Source: Anthoceros angustus (taxonomy: Eukaryota > Streptophyta > Anthocerotopsida > Anthocerotales > Anthocerotaceae). From it: a stretch of 64,000 nt of DNA. The position numbers were made by a program, and so were the translations under genes. Shown in pieces: positions 11,182 through 22,991 of the stretch. Numbering within the stretch: position 1 is the first letter of the stretch; each line of letters begins with the position of its first letter. The stretch covers positions 1,085,869 to 1,149,868 of the forward strand of contig MU008178.1 in the NCBI GenBank assembly GCA_010909165.1, given 5' to 3'. Under the pieces are notes generated by a model that was not told the DNA's origin, ran no database searches, and worked only from the letters and a program-made list of their open reading frames with translations.

Positions 11182-12330
11182 ATGGTTGGAGTGATCAACG
11201 AGGAAGAACAAGCTGCTCCTAATCCCCCGGTGGGTAATGATAATGCTAATACTTCATTGCATTATCATTATAGTGACAGCTGCAGAGAGAAAGATAGATT
11301 CAATGGAAAAGATTATGACATCTGGGCATTGAGAATGAGAGGAGCTTTGCAGCAAAGAGACCTTCGGGGTATCGTCGATGGATCAATTCCAAGACCAAAC
11401 ACCTGATTTGAATGTGAACTTCAACCTTCCTGGGATGCCAGGGACGAGAAGGCACAAGACTTATTGGTTAGTGGACTTTCTCAACATATGGTGAGACATG
11501 TTGCACACGCAAAGACCTCCAAGGATATGTGGACTCACCTTGCTCAATTATATTCATCTAGAGATGTAATGAGTATTGTTGCAGCCTCACCTAATTTCCG
11601 CAACCTCTCAATGAAGGAGTCTGACACCATCGAATACTATGTTAATGCTTTTCGAGTGGCACGATCTCAATTGGAATCTGCAACTAGCGTACCTATCACA
11701 GAGATGAAGGCTTATGCCATCCTCTTATCTTCCTTGCCACCTTCTTATAGGCCCTTTATTACCACTCAAAATGCAATGATTCGCAATGCAAGAAAAACTG
11801 CTGATGAAGATCCTGATGAAGAGCCAGACATCAGTGTTTCTGAACTCATTGGAGCATTGCTACGGGAGGAGGCAAATAGACGTCACCCAAGTGATGTACA
11901 CTAAAAGGGGGAGAGGCAGAGGCCGAGGTCCCACTTCCTCGCGACCCCAATATAATTCTCAACTTGGAGAATCTTCATCTTCTTTCACACCTATAAGAGG
12001 TAACAAGAAGCGTGGAGTTATTTGCAATTGGTGCAGAATTCCAAATCATTTGAAGAAGGATTGTCACAAAAAGAAGAACGGGGAACCTAGGAAAGAGGCC
12101 CCGCCGGGAGCAAATGTTGTTGCGAAGAATAAGGCATCTTCCTCAACTCCCGCTATACTCACTGTATGCTTGGCTTCTTCCAAGCCTTCCAATCCTCATT
12201 GGTACTTGGACAACATTGTCCAAGTACCAATGACTCCATCGGGCACAGCTTCCAGCTGGTTCTGGCTACCTGGGGTCAAAGCAAAGTACCGGGTCACACT
12301 ATTGCCAGTGGTGCGGACATCATCTTGACT
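11182..12330 (+). pseudogene. Copia gag with CCHC zinc knuckle, running into protease
   Basis: The frame opens at 11182 (MVGVINEEEQ). It contains a KDRFNGKDYDIWALRMR block, the usual start of copia gag. An in-frame stop at 11404 breaks it. Reading resumes at 11464 with a UBN2-type region (KDMWTHLAQLYSSRDV, then LSSLPPSYRPFI). A shift near 11,890 leads to a basic Arg/Gly stretch and the zinc knuckle CNWCRIPNHLKKDC (CX2CX4HX4C) near 12,032-12,073. The protease entry WYLDN lies at about 12,201-12,215; the expected catalytic Gly-Ala after it is displaced by another shift. At least three lesions, so not functional, but the zinc knuckle is intact. Confidence 0.85.
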
Positions 12331-12743
12331 ACAATTGGCCCTCTCTGTTCTTGGCACAACCAGGTCCGGCGTTTGAAGCACATATTGCATCACCCAAGGT
12401 TGCACCGGTGGCGGAGAAGCGGCGATGATGTGCATTGTCCGGTGGGGTTTTACGAACATGAGTGTCCCCAAGAGTGGGAGCGTCGGAGACATTGGGGAAG
12501 CGACTATACGTACCTACGGAGAAACCACAACAATTGGAGTGGGCATGTGATGCGACGAACTTGAGCATAAAACACAATTTTGGCGGTGTGCACTCACGGA
12601 GAGTCTTGGAGAAGTTTTCTAGCTGCACAGGGAAGATGGCTTCAATTCCAGCACCCACATACCCTATACCATCTTTCAAAGCGGTCTTCCAATTGCTTGA
12701 AGTCATTCGATTGATGGTACTCTTTGTCCACTCTAGCTCTGGT

Positions 12744-12962
12744 CTAGCCAGTGTTCCAATTAAGCGCACTCGTAAAAGGCCACCCTTTGGCTTTCAGCCA
12801 TTGCGGAGGAACTTGCAGCTTGCAGTCTACTCTGGGGCAGATGACATGGAGCTGGAATGCCTGAAAAAGACAGGCATCATGGAAGCTATGCCCACATGGG
12901 AGGAAAACAAAATCGTTGCATGCAAACCACCTGCAGACACACAGCACATTTACATGGTACAT
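12744..12962 (-). pseudogene. RING-like zinc-finger fragment (PCGHSFHDAC type), copy 1
   Basis: The 72-codon minus-strand frame has Cys8, Cys10, then LPCGHSFHDAC (Cys23, His25, His28, Cys31), Cys42 and Cys47, followed by VPPQWLKAKGWP. The Cys-x-His-x2-His-x2-Cys core is that of RING-H2 fingers. The first pair (Cys-x-Cys) and last pair (Cys-x4-Cys) do not have the standard x2 spacing. The same cassette with the same trailing W-L-x-AKGW lies on the plus strand at 29,194. Flanking frames (13215-13033 upstream, 12769-12329 downstream) may be more of the same gene but are not recognisable. E3-ligase activity is not implied. It may belong to a mobile repeat. Confidence 0.5.
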
Positions 12963-15400
12963 CTTAGAACAACAACAAGAACATCAAGGTTTCACGAGTC
13001 ACGAGCACTAACCTCCCACACGTAACAAAGGGTTATTTGAAGAGGCCCATTTGGCCTCTTGCGAAGGCGAGGAACCCATTGTGGCAGTGCTTCTTCAACG
13101 ACGGGTTATACAATCGGCAAAGGTTTCCATGGTACTCATGGACTACACTACACCTTTGATCTAGCACCTCATGCTTTTTTTGGAGGGCTAGAAGGGCACT
13201 TTCATGTGCCACCACTTGCGTTGCTCTTTCACACGAGCAAGCGGCATCCTCGGCACTGCCAAATCGTCCGACGTTAATAAGTAGTGGTCAGGTACATTGT
13301 TGGGCACAAGAGGTGATCTCACAATTACAAACCTGGGTCGAGATGACGCTCTTGACACGAGCAATCACAAAGTCGAAGCACCAACCGAGCTGCCGTCAAC
13401 TTATTTTGCTCGCAACGCCTTTGCGGACAATGCCTCCTCTTCCTCGCTTGTGCAAGGAGCAATGCAAGCTCCCCTTCACTTTTGTGGCCACGTCAGCGTT
13501 TGCCAAGCATGGTGCGGAACAAGGAACCCATTAGAATGTACAAATTGTTCACCAAGTTCCCGGATCAATGTCCACCACGTGGTAAAGTGATCACCACGGT
13601 CATCGATGACCAAGCGGTCAACGAACCAAAGCAGTCCGATATGGGTAATTGGTCGTGGCCTAGTGACCAGCAAAGCAGGAGGTGTGCAAGTAGCACAACT
13701 CCGCCCTGGATATATTTTCACACATGGACGATGGGGCAAAGCGCCACAAGTGAGACTCATGAAGAAACATTGAACACAAAACACACAAGTGCGTACATGA
13801 ACACACAAAAGGCGGATATGACTAATGGTCCTCTAATACAAGGGTACCAAAAACCGGCCTAGGCATGCGCGGACAACAAGCGTGACGGGCACCCTTCAAT
13901 GCACAGTCACCAAGGAGAACTAACTGGCGGATCGGCTTACCACGCCCTTACGGTGGCGGCGAAAACCAAGGATGGAAACTTGGGCGGCATGAAAAAAGCG
14001 GCTTCCGGAGGCATCGCAAGATCCCATCTATTGAAAACCAAAAACCAATAGCATCCGGGTTTCACAACATATGTAGAGCCGGCAGACATACCAAAACTCT
14101 TAAGTGACCGAACCCTTCACGCCTACCTCCCGGCAACCTTCTAGAAGAGCAGATGGCAACAGCACGAGTACACCATAACATCCACGGTACAACCAGCAGC
14201 CGAGACCTTAGCACCATCATACGAGCAAGCGAGTTGCACCGCTTGCAACCACTAACACCCCACCGATTTATGCCGCATGCGAGATGAAGTGGGATAAGAG
14301 CACAGCGGAAATCGGATCCAAGCAACGTTAGACAACTAGCACCCCGGACCACCACCTATGCTTAAATTCGGTAGCCACACATGGGCATACGATGCACCAA
14401 GCCCTTACGGATCGGCGGCGAAGAAGCGGAGCAATGGGCAGCAGCTAGCGCTCAGTTACCAGCACATCGACCAACCCATATCACGGCACCCCATACATCG
14501 CCAGAAATCGCCGGCGATGCTGCGGCAAATCTATTCAACCTCCATCCACCACTAGGTTAGCACGATCACGACGAATTAGCTTAAATCCAACATCCACGGT
14601 GCGAAGATTACCACCGGCACCACCAACACCGTCGGCGAGATAACAACGGCTAGAACGCTAGAATAAAGCAGGACATCACCGGAAAGAGGTGAGCCACGAA
14701 GATGGGCACAAAACGAAACAACGGCCCGGATAAGTGCACAAAATCACCGATTGAAAACCATGCGCCCGGTAAGGAGAGCAGCGCGCAAAAAGCGCGCATC
14801 ACCAAGCCCTCTACCACGAGATTAGAACACTAGAATAAGAAGGTGGGCATCGGCCTCAAAATAGGAAAGCACATCCAAGATGGGCGCATAAGAGGAACAA
14901 AATCAGCGACGGCCCCTAGCGCACGAAATCACACGTTGGCGAACCAAGGCGGCCTCTAGCGGGAGAAGCGGCAAAGAAGCGTGCACCAGCACCCACATTA
15001 CAAGCAACATTACAAGCAACCCATACCAGCACCCCATACATCGCCAGGAAATCACTAGCACCCCATCCTTCAGCCAATATATCCAGACATGCATCCACAA
15101 CTAGGTTAGCACCACCGCCACAGGTGCCCCAACATCAGCAACCGTCCACCCATGTCGAGTCCCGATACCCCGCCCATGTTGTAAAGTGGCAACACCTCAC
15201 GCACGAGAGCGAACCTTTTGGCGATGTCTCTAAAAGTGCGGTTGGCTGCTCATTGGAATCGTGTAAGCGCCCGCCCGGCGTCACCAAATGCGGCCTCCAC
15301 TCCTGTCGACTCCCTTCCACCTCGTGATCACCTGGAATAGAAGAGGCTTTAGAAGCCTTAGGAGGTGAGACAGAGGAGGGGGAGCAGTCGCCCGGCTCTG
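12963..15400. other. Repetitive region without a supported gene
   Basis: Short frames occur on both strands with no family motif. The stretch 13,850-15,130 is rich in CACC/CCGG words and holds diverged internal repeats. One pair is CCCCATACATCGCCAG at about 14,490 and 15,038, each followed by an ACTAGGTTAGCAC word (about 14,551 and 15,100). Another is GAACACTAGAATAA against GAACGCTAGAATAA at about 14,825 and 14,651. Confidence 0.45.
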
Positions 15401-15425
15401 TGACCTCGTCACGGGCCCGGGCTGC

Positions 15426-15995
15426 CTATGGAGAACTGCTCCTCCTCCTTGTCCTCCTCGGCCATTTCTTCAACTTCCACCTCTTTCTCATCCATCCCAG
15501 TGTTCTTCCCTTCGCCTCCTTTGCCTCCTTCGCCTCCTTCTTCGCCTCAGTCTTCAAAAGGAAGGCTGCCCAGCTCACACATTTGCACAGTTTCTTCTCT
15601 ACCAAAAGTCCCAAGGCCATGGACACAGGCACCAGTGAGTTGCACCAGGCGTTTCCATAGATGTGGTATAATAGATCATCTACGTGCCTCCACTCCTGAG
15701 CTGAGAGTGTGTCTGTGCCTTGCCATACAAAGCCTATGTTCTCGTTTCGTACCTTGCCAAAGGCATCAGACAACACGTCCGGCCCTCCCAATCTCTCCTT
15801 CAAACCCATCAAAAACTTGTCGTTTCGGACGTCCAAGCCTTTCATGCTTCTTCCATCACCATCGTGCCAATTCCATACCTTGCCACGAAGGTAGGAGTAT
15901 CTCGATTCGGCATCGATCGGGCAGCCCGATCTTGCAGCCTTGGCTGCCGCTTCATTGCGAGCTTCCTTAAGCGATGAGTGCTCCCTAGGAGCCAT
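15426..15995 (-). CDS. Hypothetical protein, 189 residues
   Basis: An uninterrupted minus-strand frame with start MAPREHSSLKEARNEAAAK. I do not recognise the family. The middle is a mixed globular stretch with several Trp (VWNWHDGDG, EWRHVDDLLYHIYG). It is followed by a short hydrophobic part (SLVPVSMALGLLVEKK) and a strongly basic Lys/Glu/Ala tail with a KEAKEAKEAK repeat produced by a small CTCCTTCGC repeat in the DNA. The composition is more protein-like than the plus-strand shadow frames. No intron signals or neighbours support a function. It may be an exon of a larger gene or part of a repeat. Confidence 0.4.
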   Translation of the reverse strand: MAPREHSSLKEARNEAAAKAARSGCPIDAESRYSYLRGKVWNWHDGDGRSMKGLDVRNDKFLMGLKERLGGPDVLSDAFGKVRNENIGFVWQGTDTLSAQEWRHVDDLLYHIYGNAWCNSLVPVSMALGLLVEKKLCKCVSWAAFLLKTEAKKEAKEAKEAKGRTLGWMRKRWKLKKWPRRTRRRSSSP

Positions 15996-16299
15996 GGCAA
16001 GAAGCGGCTCAAGCGGACCGGCGAGGAGGAGGAGGAGGGCGAGCGAGGATCGGAGGAAGGGAGAGAGGTGGGACGCATCAATGTCTGAAACGTGGGCACA
16101 GTTGTCAACGGGTAAAGTAAGTAGACTTACCTAAAGTTAAGTTTTATGGTTAAAGTAAAAAGTAGAAAGTTAAAGTAGAGCATACTAATAATAATAATAA
16201 ATATATATACTATAAGGTAAGAAGTATGATAAAATATATAAAAGTAAATGGTTCAAAATTCATATTCACACCATTCATACTCTAGCACAAGATAGCCAA

Positions 16300-16770
16300 A
16301 TGTACTTTGCCATATGGCACAAAAGTGTGGCACCAAAGCATGCTTGCACCCATTTGGCACTACATCACATATCTGCTACAACAGAGACTCTTTTGAGTCT
16401 TACTTGCTAGCCACAGAACACAAGACTGTTCTCCTGGGAGATGATCACAACCTAACCATAGCAGGTGTAGGTTTTGTTGTATTCAGGTGTGATTCAAGTT
16501 AGACTTTTCTTATTTATGAAGTCCTTTATGTTCCTGCCTTGTGCAAACATTTAGTGTCAATTGCTAGTCTTTGTAGAGAACATACTATGCAGGTGACATT
16601 TTTAACAAATAGCTGTTTCCTCTCATACACAAGATATAGGACTCAAGCCAATTACTGAAGTGTCAGATTTCCGGTCATATGTTTGGCTTATTAGGCAAGG
16701 CCAGAGTGGACACACATATGGGGTGGCAGTAAAGAGATTGATCAATCTGGCCTTGCATAATAGCCAAACA
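16300..16770 (+). pseudogene. Copia protease / pre-integrase fragment
   Basis: On the plus strand the peptide reads TSHICYNRDSFESY, then LLGDDHNLTIAGVG, then VLYVPALCKHLVSIASL. This is the order seen after the catalytic Asp of copia proteases: TxHIC, GD-hxxxIxGxG, LxxVLYVPxLxxxLxSI. It is broken by a stop at 16,500. It has lost everything before and after and is unrelated in position to the copia element at 10-12 kb. Its right end contains a 27-bp inverted repeat. Confidence 0.7.
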
Positions 16771-16773
16771 TAT
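16677..16773. repeat. Imperfect inverted repeat (hairpin)
   Basis: ATATGTTTGGCTTATTAGGC at 16,677 continues to CCAG at 16,704. This arm is mirrored by the sequence at 16,747-16,773 (CTGGCCTTGCATAATAGCCA and on), giving arms of about 27 bp around a 42-bp loop. It sits between the copia fragment and the DUF7869-type remnant. Confidence 0.75.
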
Positions 16774-16779
16774 CGTTCC

Positions 16780-17790
16780 AGCACCAGTTTAAAATAACTC
16801 GTGAAGAGAAAGCAGACCGTGGGTTTGTGACATTTATCAGGAGCAAGCAGTATTCGACCTCGGCACTGTGGGAAACTGAAGCGGGTTTGGAGTTTTTGAA
16901 ATTTGTGCCTTCAGACACTATAACAGCTGCACCCTTGACTACACTGCGGTCTAGGGATAAAAAAGGCACCTAGACAGTGTTATCACCAACTGCAGGCATT
17001 ACTCATCTAAAGAATGGTCTTTCAGAACTTAGGCCGTATGTGACATCATAGGAGTTTTTATGATGGGAAGCTTTCTGGGTGGACCAAGAAAAGATTGCTA
17101 TTATTATGGAAAACAACATTGGCCTTGTGCTACACAATCCTTGGAAGTGGTACTCAAGGTCAAGTAGAAATGCGGTAACCTCTGCATGTTTTGCATTTAA
17201 GCGCACTCGGAGGAGGCATTGCTGAGGGACCTCCCACGATGAGATATGTAATTAGGAGCATACCAAATGCTGGGGAGGCAACAATAGGAAATGGCACGGT
17301 TGAATGGTGATATCACGGAAATAAAGTAAGGGATGTTTGTTGCAGTTCCCACGGACACAAACACGCATAATAGACCATTTTGGATTGGGAAGGTGACAGG
17401 TGTTAAATTACATGCGCCACAGCCTCACTTCCTTGTTCACTGATGCGTACGAGGGGAGGTACGTAGAAGAATATTTAATCAGAGGGGATGGCAAGGAGGC
17501 TGCAGGGAGTAACCTAGGGAAAAGGGGAGCGAAGGCTCTCCATCGAAAGAATATCCAATAGGTTTTTGTTCACCAAACGGTCATCCTCTATTATGGGTTC
17601 AGCTTGACTACGCGAAAACATTTGTATGTTGTGGACAAGAAGACAATCAAGGATAAGTTAATTGAACTGTAAGGCTTTATTCAACCAGTGAGTCAAAGTG
17701 CCACTGAGTACAATAAAGATGATGTTCATGATGCCGTGCCCAGCGAAGATGATGGCATGGAGTTGGGCGAAGAGTAGGAAACCCTCTTAA
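16780..17790 (+). pseudogene. DUF7869-type transposase-like gene, 3' portion
   Basis: Plus-strand pieces in several frames read FKITREEKADRG (about 16,787), LSELRPYVTS (about 17,020), VAVPTDTNTHNRPFWIGKV (about 17,340) and YYGFSLTTRK (about 17,590). The FKIT word also occurs in the better preserved DUF7869-type gene near 40,400. The PFW-x-GKV domain and the LRPYVT/WW-E-FW segment resemble the C-terminal part of that gene family as I know it. No GMDQ or QNKN core is present, so only the tail survives. Frameshifts and stops are numerous. The family assignment is inference from these short words. Confidence 0.4.
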
Positions 17791-17799
17791 TGTTAGCTC

Positions 17800-19350
17800 A
17801 TCTTGGACGGGCATTTGGTGAGGTTATGCGTCAGGCAGGCTCATTTCCTGCGGATTGGAGTGTACATTTCCAAGCGGAGTACATATTTCTCAAAAACGTC
17901 TAGGCCCATGATAGGATTTTGGTTGTGGCTGTCCTTTGTGTGCCGTTGTAGACTTGACATACTTAATACTTACCAATGTTCAAGCCTTTTTCCATTACAT
18001 GCTTAAGGACATGTGGGGAGTGTGCCCGTAGTGCTCGCGTTTCTGCATCTTGTCGAGCAACACACCATGAGCCTGCAGTGTGTTTCTTCGCGATATATAT
18101 CGGTGAAACTAGTTGTCGCACGCCTTTTTTCATTCATCGACTGCGGTCTGTGGGATTGAATCATATGATTATATTTGCTGGCACAATTGAGGCTGTGCTG
18201 AAGCTCTGCCCCCACCCCAAACCCCAAAGACACTTTGTAAACAAATCCCAATATAGGTCTGTGACTATCCGACATTCGCCAGGCATCATCGCAAGGCCAG
18301 TAAAAGGGTGCCGGCCGGCTAGCGTCCTTCCCCTCACACCTGCTTTGCTCCCCGACCGTCAACGGTTCAGCTTGTCCTCCGAATCTCATCACCGTGCCTT
18401 TTAGGGGTCTTTAGGGTTGCAACATGAGAATGACTGACAACAAGGTCTCCTAAGAAGTAGAAACACACTCCACTTTTTAGAGACTGACGTCCATTTGGTC
18501 ACATTCGACCTACAAATTGAAAACCAATCTCTGGATTGGGTGCTTTTCCAAAAACCAAGGGCAAAAACCACACTATTTCCATTTCCCGTAGTTGTCAAAA
18601 GCACCTTTTCTACCTTTTTGATGTCTTTTGACCCTGTTAAGAAAGGTCCATGGTTGGATCAAGTTGGAAAATACCCCAGTTTTAAGGATTTTTAAGGGCA
18701 TTTTCACAAAAACCGGTTGTCATTTTGAATCTGTACATTTCTGACAATTTCCGAACCAATGTGCTAAGTTGAAAACTGCAATGATACCTCAATATGCTAA
18801 CACTTTTTTTTTTGTACACATTGGTCCAAGTATGCCCGACATCCTGCCCTTACCGATCGCAAGGTTGTGGCACCATAAAAAACAATAAGGATATGTGTCT
18901 TCATATCAACTGGTCGAAACACAAACATGCATGCACACATCTGATTTGGTACTATAGTGGGAGACTAGAGGTATAAGACACCAAGATCCCACATGGGCCA
19001 TATGCCCAACTATATGTCCGCGTTCCAAATTATACAAAAATGCTCACATATATCAAAAAGAAAAGTGCCCTGGCACCATATAACCGATACCGGACAACCG
19101 GTCACTTTTCGAATTTTGTCAAGTGACCCATACTCATAAGCGAGACTAGGGTGTCGACCTAGGTTGGATCCGCAGCCTAAGCCAAGACAAGGTTTTCAAT
19201 ATAGTCGCCAAAGGCACCTGGACATCGTGACCTTTGCACCACATTGTCCGCATAAAGCCAACAATTTACGCCCACCATCAAGTATGATCAAGTTTGAAGT
19301 TCACGGCCTGCACCTAGCACTCCACCCACACCAAAACAAGCCTATCCTAG
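17800..19350. other. No supported gene
   Basis: Frames at 17,976-18,404 (plus) and 18,003-18,392 (minus) overlap each other and show no known motif. The word ACCGGACAACCGGT at 19,089-19,102 forms a short hairpin and recurs near 47,190 and, as its complement, near 43,298. Confidence 0.3.
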
Positions 19351-19354
19351 CTTC

Positions 19355-19562
19355 TGGCTCCCAAAAAAGGAGGGACATCATCACAGCCTCGCCTCCAGAC
19401 ATCAACCTCCGCCTATATGTTGGCACCTACATACATGAATCCACAGGCTCACGAAGACTAGCATACATAAAGCATACGTGGCTCCCAAAAAAAGGAGGAT
19501 ATCATCACAGCTCGCCCAAGACATCAACCTCCCGCCTATATGTTGGCACCTACATACATGAA
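19355..19562. repeat. Two direct repeats of about 85 bp
   Basis: The block at 19,355-19,440 starts TGGCTCCCAAAAAAGGAGG and ends TTGGCACCTACATACATGAA. It recurs at 19,479-19,562 with a few indels. Confidence 0.85.
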
Positions 19563-21600
19563 GGTAGCAATCATCATTGGCTCACAAAGATATGGCAACA
19601 AAGAATGACAATAAAGACCATCAATAAGATAAAACAAAGAAAAAGCAAAATCAACAACTAAAGCGAGACAAAGAACAACAACCGATGATGTAATGAATTG
19701 AAACACCTACTACCAAAAGCCTTCACTCACCACAGGCTCCGGCTCACATCGAACCCCATACCGCCAATGCCTTGGCACTGCTTTCCGCCGCCATTACAAG
19801 CGCAGCTCCCTCCGACGCCTTCTTGCCCACACCGCCTCTCGCCTCCAACTCCTCCTTCGGACAACTCCCTGCCTGCTCAGCTTTACGGCCGATATGGCCT
19901 GAACCTCCGCAGCTCCATCTCAGCTGCCTTCACCTCCTTCCTAGCCAATGTGAGATCATGGGAGATGTCGCGTGGCCTCACAACCCCTCCCTCCTCTAGG
20001 AAAGAGTCCTCACCTCCTCGGGGCTCCCTCAAAGAAACCCTTATCCCCACCTCCCCCCTGTGGAACCACGCAGAGGCTTTGGGAGTGGCAAACGGATGCC
20101 ACTGGAAGAAGGGTTGGCCACCAATTGGTGATGATGCCTCGGGAGGGATGCCCCCACGACGCTTCCTCAAAGTGGATCTCCTCCTGGCCCTCTTCTCTGC
20201 AATGTTTGCAGCTGTGACCTGTGGTGGGGACTGATAGCCGCCACGCCCGTCCTCATATAGGCTGATTGATGCACTCAACACTCTAACACCGTCTGGTGGG
20301 CGTGGTTTCGCTCACCAGCATGCAAACTGGATAATTGACACACAGATGGATTCTTCCTCCGCGTGCGGCGCATCCAAAACCAAAACACAGGAGGTGGTTC
20401 TAGGCGGAGATGGAGAGTAAATCAGTATGGCAAAGGGCCAAAATACCACATGGCGTGTTGAGTTTCGCTCCCGGCTAACACACTAGCTCAAAGTCGCTGC
20501 ACCTGCTCTCGAACGAGCCTGCACCAATCACAAAAACCCAAATGCTGGCCGAAACAAGCGTAATGCTCACCACAATTAGAACAACGAGCTTTAGCGGACA
20601 TCCGTGCAAAAGCCACAATGCATCGACATCAAAGCCACAATGCATCAAAACTCTATGCCAAAACATGAACACGGGATCACACATCCACATATACCCTAAA
20701 CATCGATGTCACGACTATGTATTCACTATCCTCGACCTCAGCACTCTCTCTGGTCCAACCTCGAAATTCTGAATCCTTGGTGGGTTAAGATCGGCTCCTC
20801 ACGGGTCCACACCTTCCAGCAAGTCTACCAAATAAATAATCAAGCGGATGCATCGGAAGATTCAACGTTGTCCAAGTCTTTGAATCAATTAGTTCGTCAC
20901 CACTTGCTTCACCATCAATAGGAGGAAGCAAAGCGGTTCCTCACTTGGCTCTGCTTTCGTAACTCAAGATCTTCCTCCTCAAAGATGTCCATTGTGTCTT
21001 TGCTCAAAGTCTTGTTCTCGTCAACTCGAAATCATAACCCATGATTGTGGTCTCCAAAAGCTTGATTGGTTGCACATGTTTCTTCAAAGGGTGCTGCGTC
21101 GACCTTTTCTGCCGGAGGGTTGGCACCCACTCTTCCTAATACCTACCCTCCAATGCATTAGGGTTTTGCGCCACCTGGACTTGCGCTCTTGGTCAGGACA
21201 ACTCTTGGTCCGGTGACTATGGTCTACATCCACAACCTTACCCACCAGAATGACGTCGGATCATCTCCACTGGACCGCAATCATCATGCCACCGGATCTA
21301 CATGCTTGTGGAGTGATTTTCTAAACCAAGTGGTCACAAAGAGGCCACATTTACCCTCTTTATCGTTGTAGACTTGAGATTCGTACCCAAGGGAGTGATT
21401 TCGTGTCAAGACAACCAAAACATAGCCAATCCAACCAAACACGACACACCAAACATCTAGCGATGCACGGACTACCCTAACAACACTCGGACTGGCTATC
21501 TTAGCCACGCCTGACTGATGCCACCCACGATGACCCGGTTGCTAACTTAGCAACCCTCTATTTCTAGCGAGGGGTCCACCTTGGGATCAGTCGGCTATTA
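19563..21600. other. No confidently supported gene
   Basis: The largest frames (19,698-20,234 plus; 19,883-20,281 minus) overlap each other. The minus frame has a plausible mixed composition (IPPEASSPIGGQPFF and so on) but no family match. A 22-bp word, ACTGGACCGCAATCATCATG with flanking bases, occurs at about 21,269 and again at about 22,573. Confidence 0.3.
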
Positions 21601-21640
21601 ATAGGGTGGGTCCCAGTCGGATCCAAGTGGATAAGGCTGA

Positions 21641-21664
21641 TCTCTCTCTCTCTCTCTCTCTCTC
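21641..21664. repeat. (TC)12 microsatellite
   Basis: Twelve perfect TC repeats. They are followed by about 550 bp of pyrimidine-rich, purine-poor plus strand (21,720-22,230) with long Ser/Pro/Leu-rich open frames that reflect base composition rather than coding. Confidence 0.9.
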
Positions 21665-22559
21665 TTACTCATCCACAAAGTTAGATCCACCAATCGGGAT
21701 TACCGCCTCAACTCTTTTCCCTCACTCTTGCAGATTTCTTGACTTCCTTGCCTCGTCCAGCCTTTCAGCTCACCTTGCTCCAGACCTTCCAGACTCACAC
21801 CTTGAGGTGCCTCGCAGCCTCCCACACTCCAAGTTTCAGCTCTCTCTCAACTCTCCTTGTTCTCACACCTCACCCATTCAATCTCCACTTCCACAGCCTC
21901 CTCTCCAGTCCTTACAAGGTTCTCATCCAGACCTTACAGCCCTTCACCAACTCTCAAAATACTTGTTCACTACCTCCCACAATCATTCCATCTCATCCAC
22001 TCACGGATCTTCAACCTCCACTCACAGCTCTCTTCTTCAGAACACAAACATCACTTAGACTTCTCCATTCCTTCTTACTCCTCTCAAACAGCCAATCAGC
22101 AACTCTCCATGTCGATTCTCCACTTCTCTCACAGTTCACTTTTCCTCTCATTTTCCAAACACACAAGCCAGCCTCAACTCACTCCCTTCCTTCCCTCCAC
22201 ACACACGGCTCCTTGTCTTCTTACACGACCTTGACAAAAACTTAAACACAAGGTGAGTACTAGACAAAGCAGAGAATGAGTAAGGAGGGACAGCCTCCCG
22301 GCTTCACCCCTTCCTCTTGACCTTGAGGACTCCCTCCAAGGAGACCACAAGGCTCCTCCCTTGCTTTCCACCACTCTTGCGGATGCCACAGATCCGGGCA
22401 ACAGGTCTTCGTCACAGAGAGAAGGTGCTAGGCTTACAAAGACTGGATCTGAACCCCCAAACCCCGTGCTCAGCCCCAAACACCGAGACTTAGGCCAACA
22501 TTGCTTACATTTCATCAAGAGGTGCCTCTTATACCCAAGATCACCCACAAAAGCTTTGC

Positions 22560-22991
22560 CAAAATACCAATCGCCACTGGACCGCAATCATCATGCTAAC
22601 TGGATCTCAGATCCTACTGTCTTGCTTTTGTTCAGACGTTCCTTCTTGGCGGTCTGTGTAAATGTAAACCTCTCGCTCATGTCCAAATATCGTCTAGCTA
22701 GTGTAGCGTCCACTATCACTTCATCTGGAAGAGCCACTTGGGTTCTTGAGAATGCTCCTCCAGTTATACCATTTCCATGTTGTTTCCAATGGACGAAGAG
22801 CACCAGATTCTACTACACCCGCTATAATATGGCTCTTCCAAAGACCATCCCACCGAGCGGCGGTAACCATTGAAGACTTGTGGAGTTAAAACGATTGTCT
22901 GTCTTCCACTCCAGCAATAGCCCTATCAGGCTGCACCTCTGCATGTTCTCTTTGGCCCTTGGATTTCGCCCTCACCTGCAGTGGCAGTAGT
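22560..22991 (-). pseudogene. DUF7869-type gene, 3' part, cut off by the CACTA-like element
   Basis: Read on the minus strand away from the insertion point, the sequence encodes RAKSKGQREH and then, after shifts, LQWLPPLGG (about 22,860), LRPLETTWKWYNW (about 22,795) and VIVDATLARRYLDM (about 22,700). It continues the reading frame of the gene piece on the other side of the 17.3-kb element: joining 40,268 to 22,991 gives a stop-free frame of 69 codons (40,371-40,268 plus 22,991-22,889). This supports a single gene split by insertion. Later frameshifts show that it is also decayed. Confidence 0.65.
22989..22991. repeat. Left 3-bp target-site duplication (AGT)
   Basis: AGT precedes the left terminus and an identical AGT follows the right terminus at 40,265-40,267, as expected of CACTA insertions. 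Confidence 0.8.

Larger units (their letters stand above)
10015..12420 (+). mobile_element. Ty1/copia retrotransposon, 5' half (LTR, leader, gag, start of protease)
   Basis: From left to right there is an AT-rich probable LTR, a tRNA-iMet-type primer site, a leader of about 0.9 kb, a gag with a UBN2-type region and zinc knuckle, and the first part of the aspartic protease. Recognisable protease wording ends near 12,400 (HILHHPRLHR). No integrase, reverse transcriptase or 3' LTR is found in the window. The copy is therefore a 5' fragment, or the rest has been removed. Confidence 0.8.

Noticed and set aside
21606-22245. Overlapping Ser/Leu/Pro-rich frames in three phases
   Set aside because: All three plus frames are open because the sequence is a pyrimidine-rich tract after the (TC)12 repeat. 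No motif or codon bias favours one.
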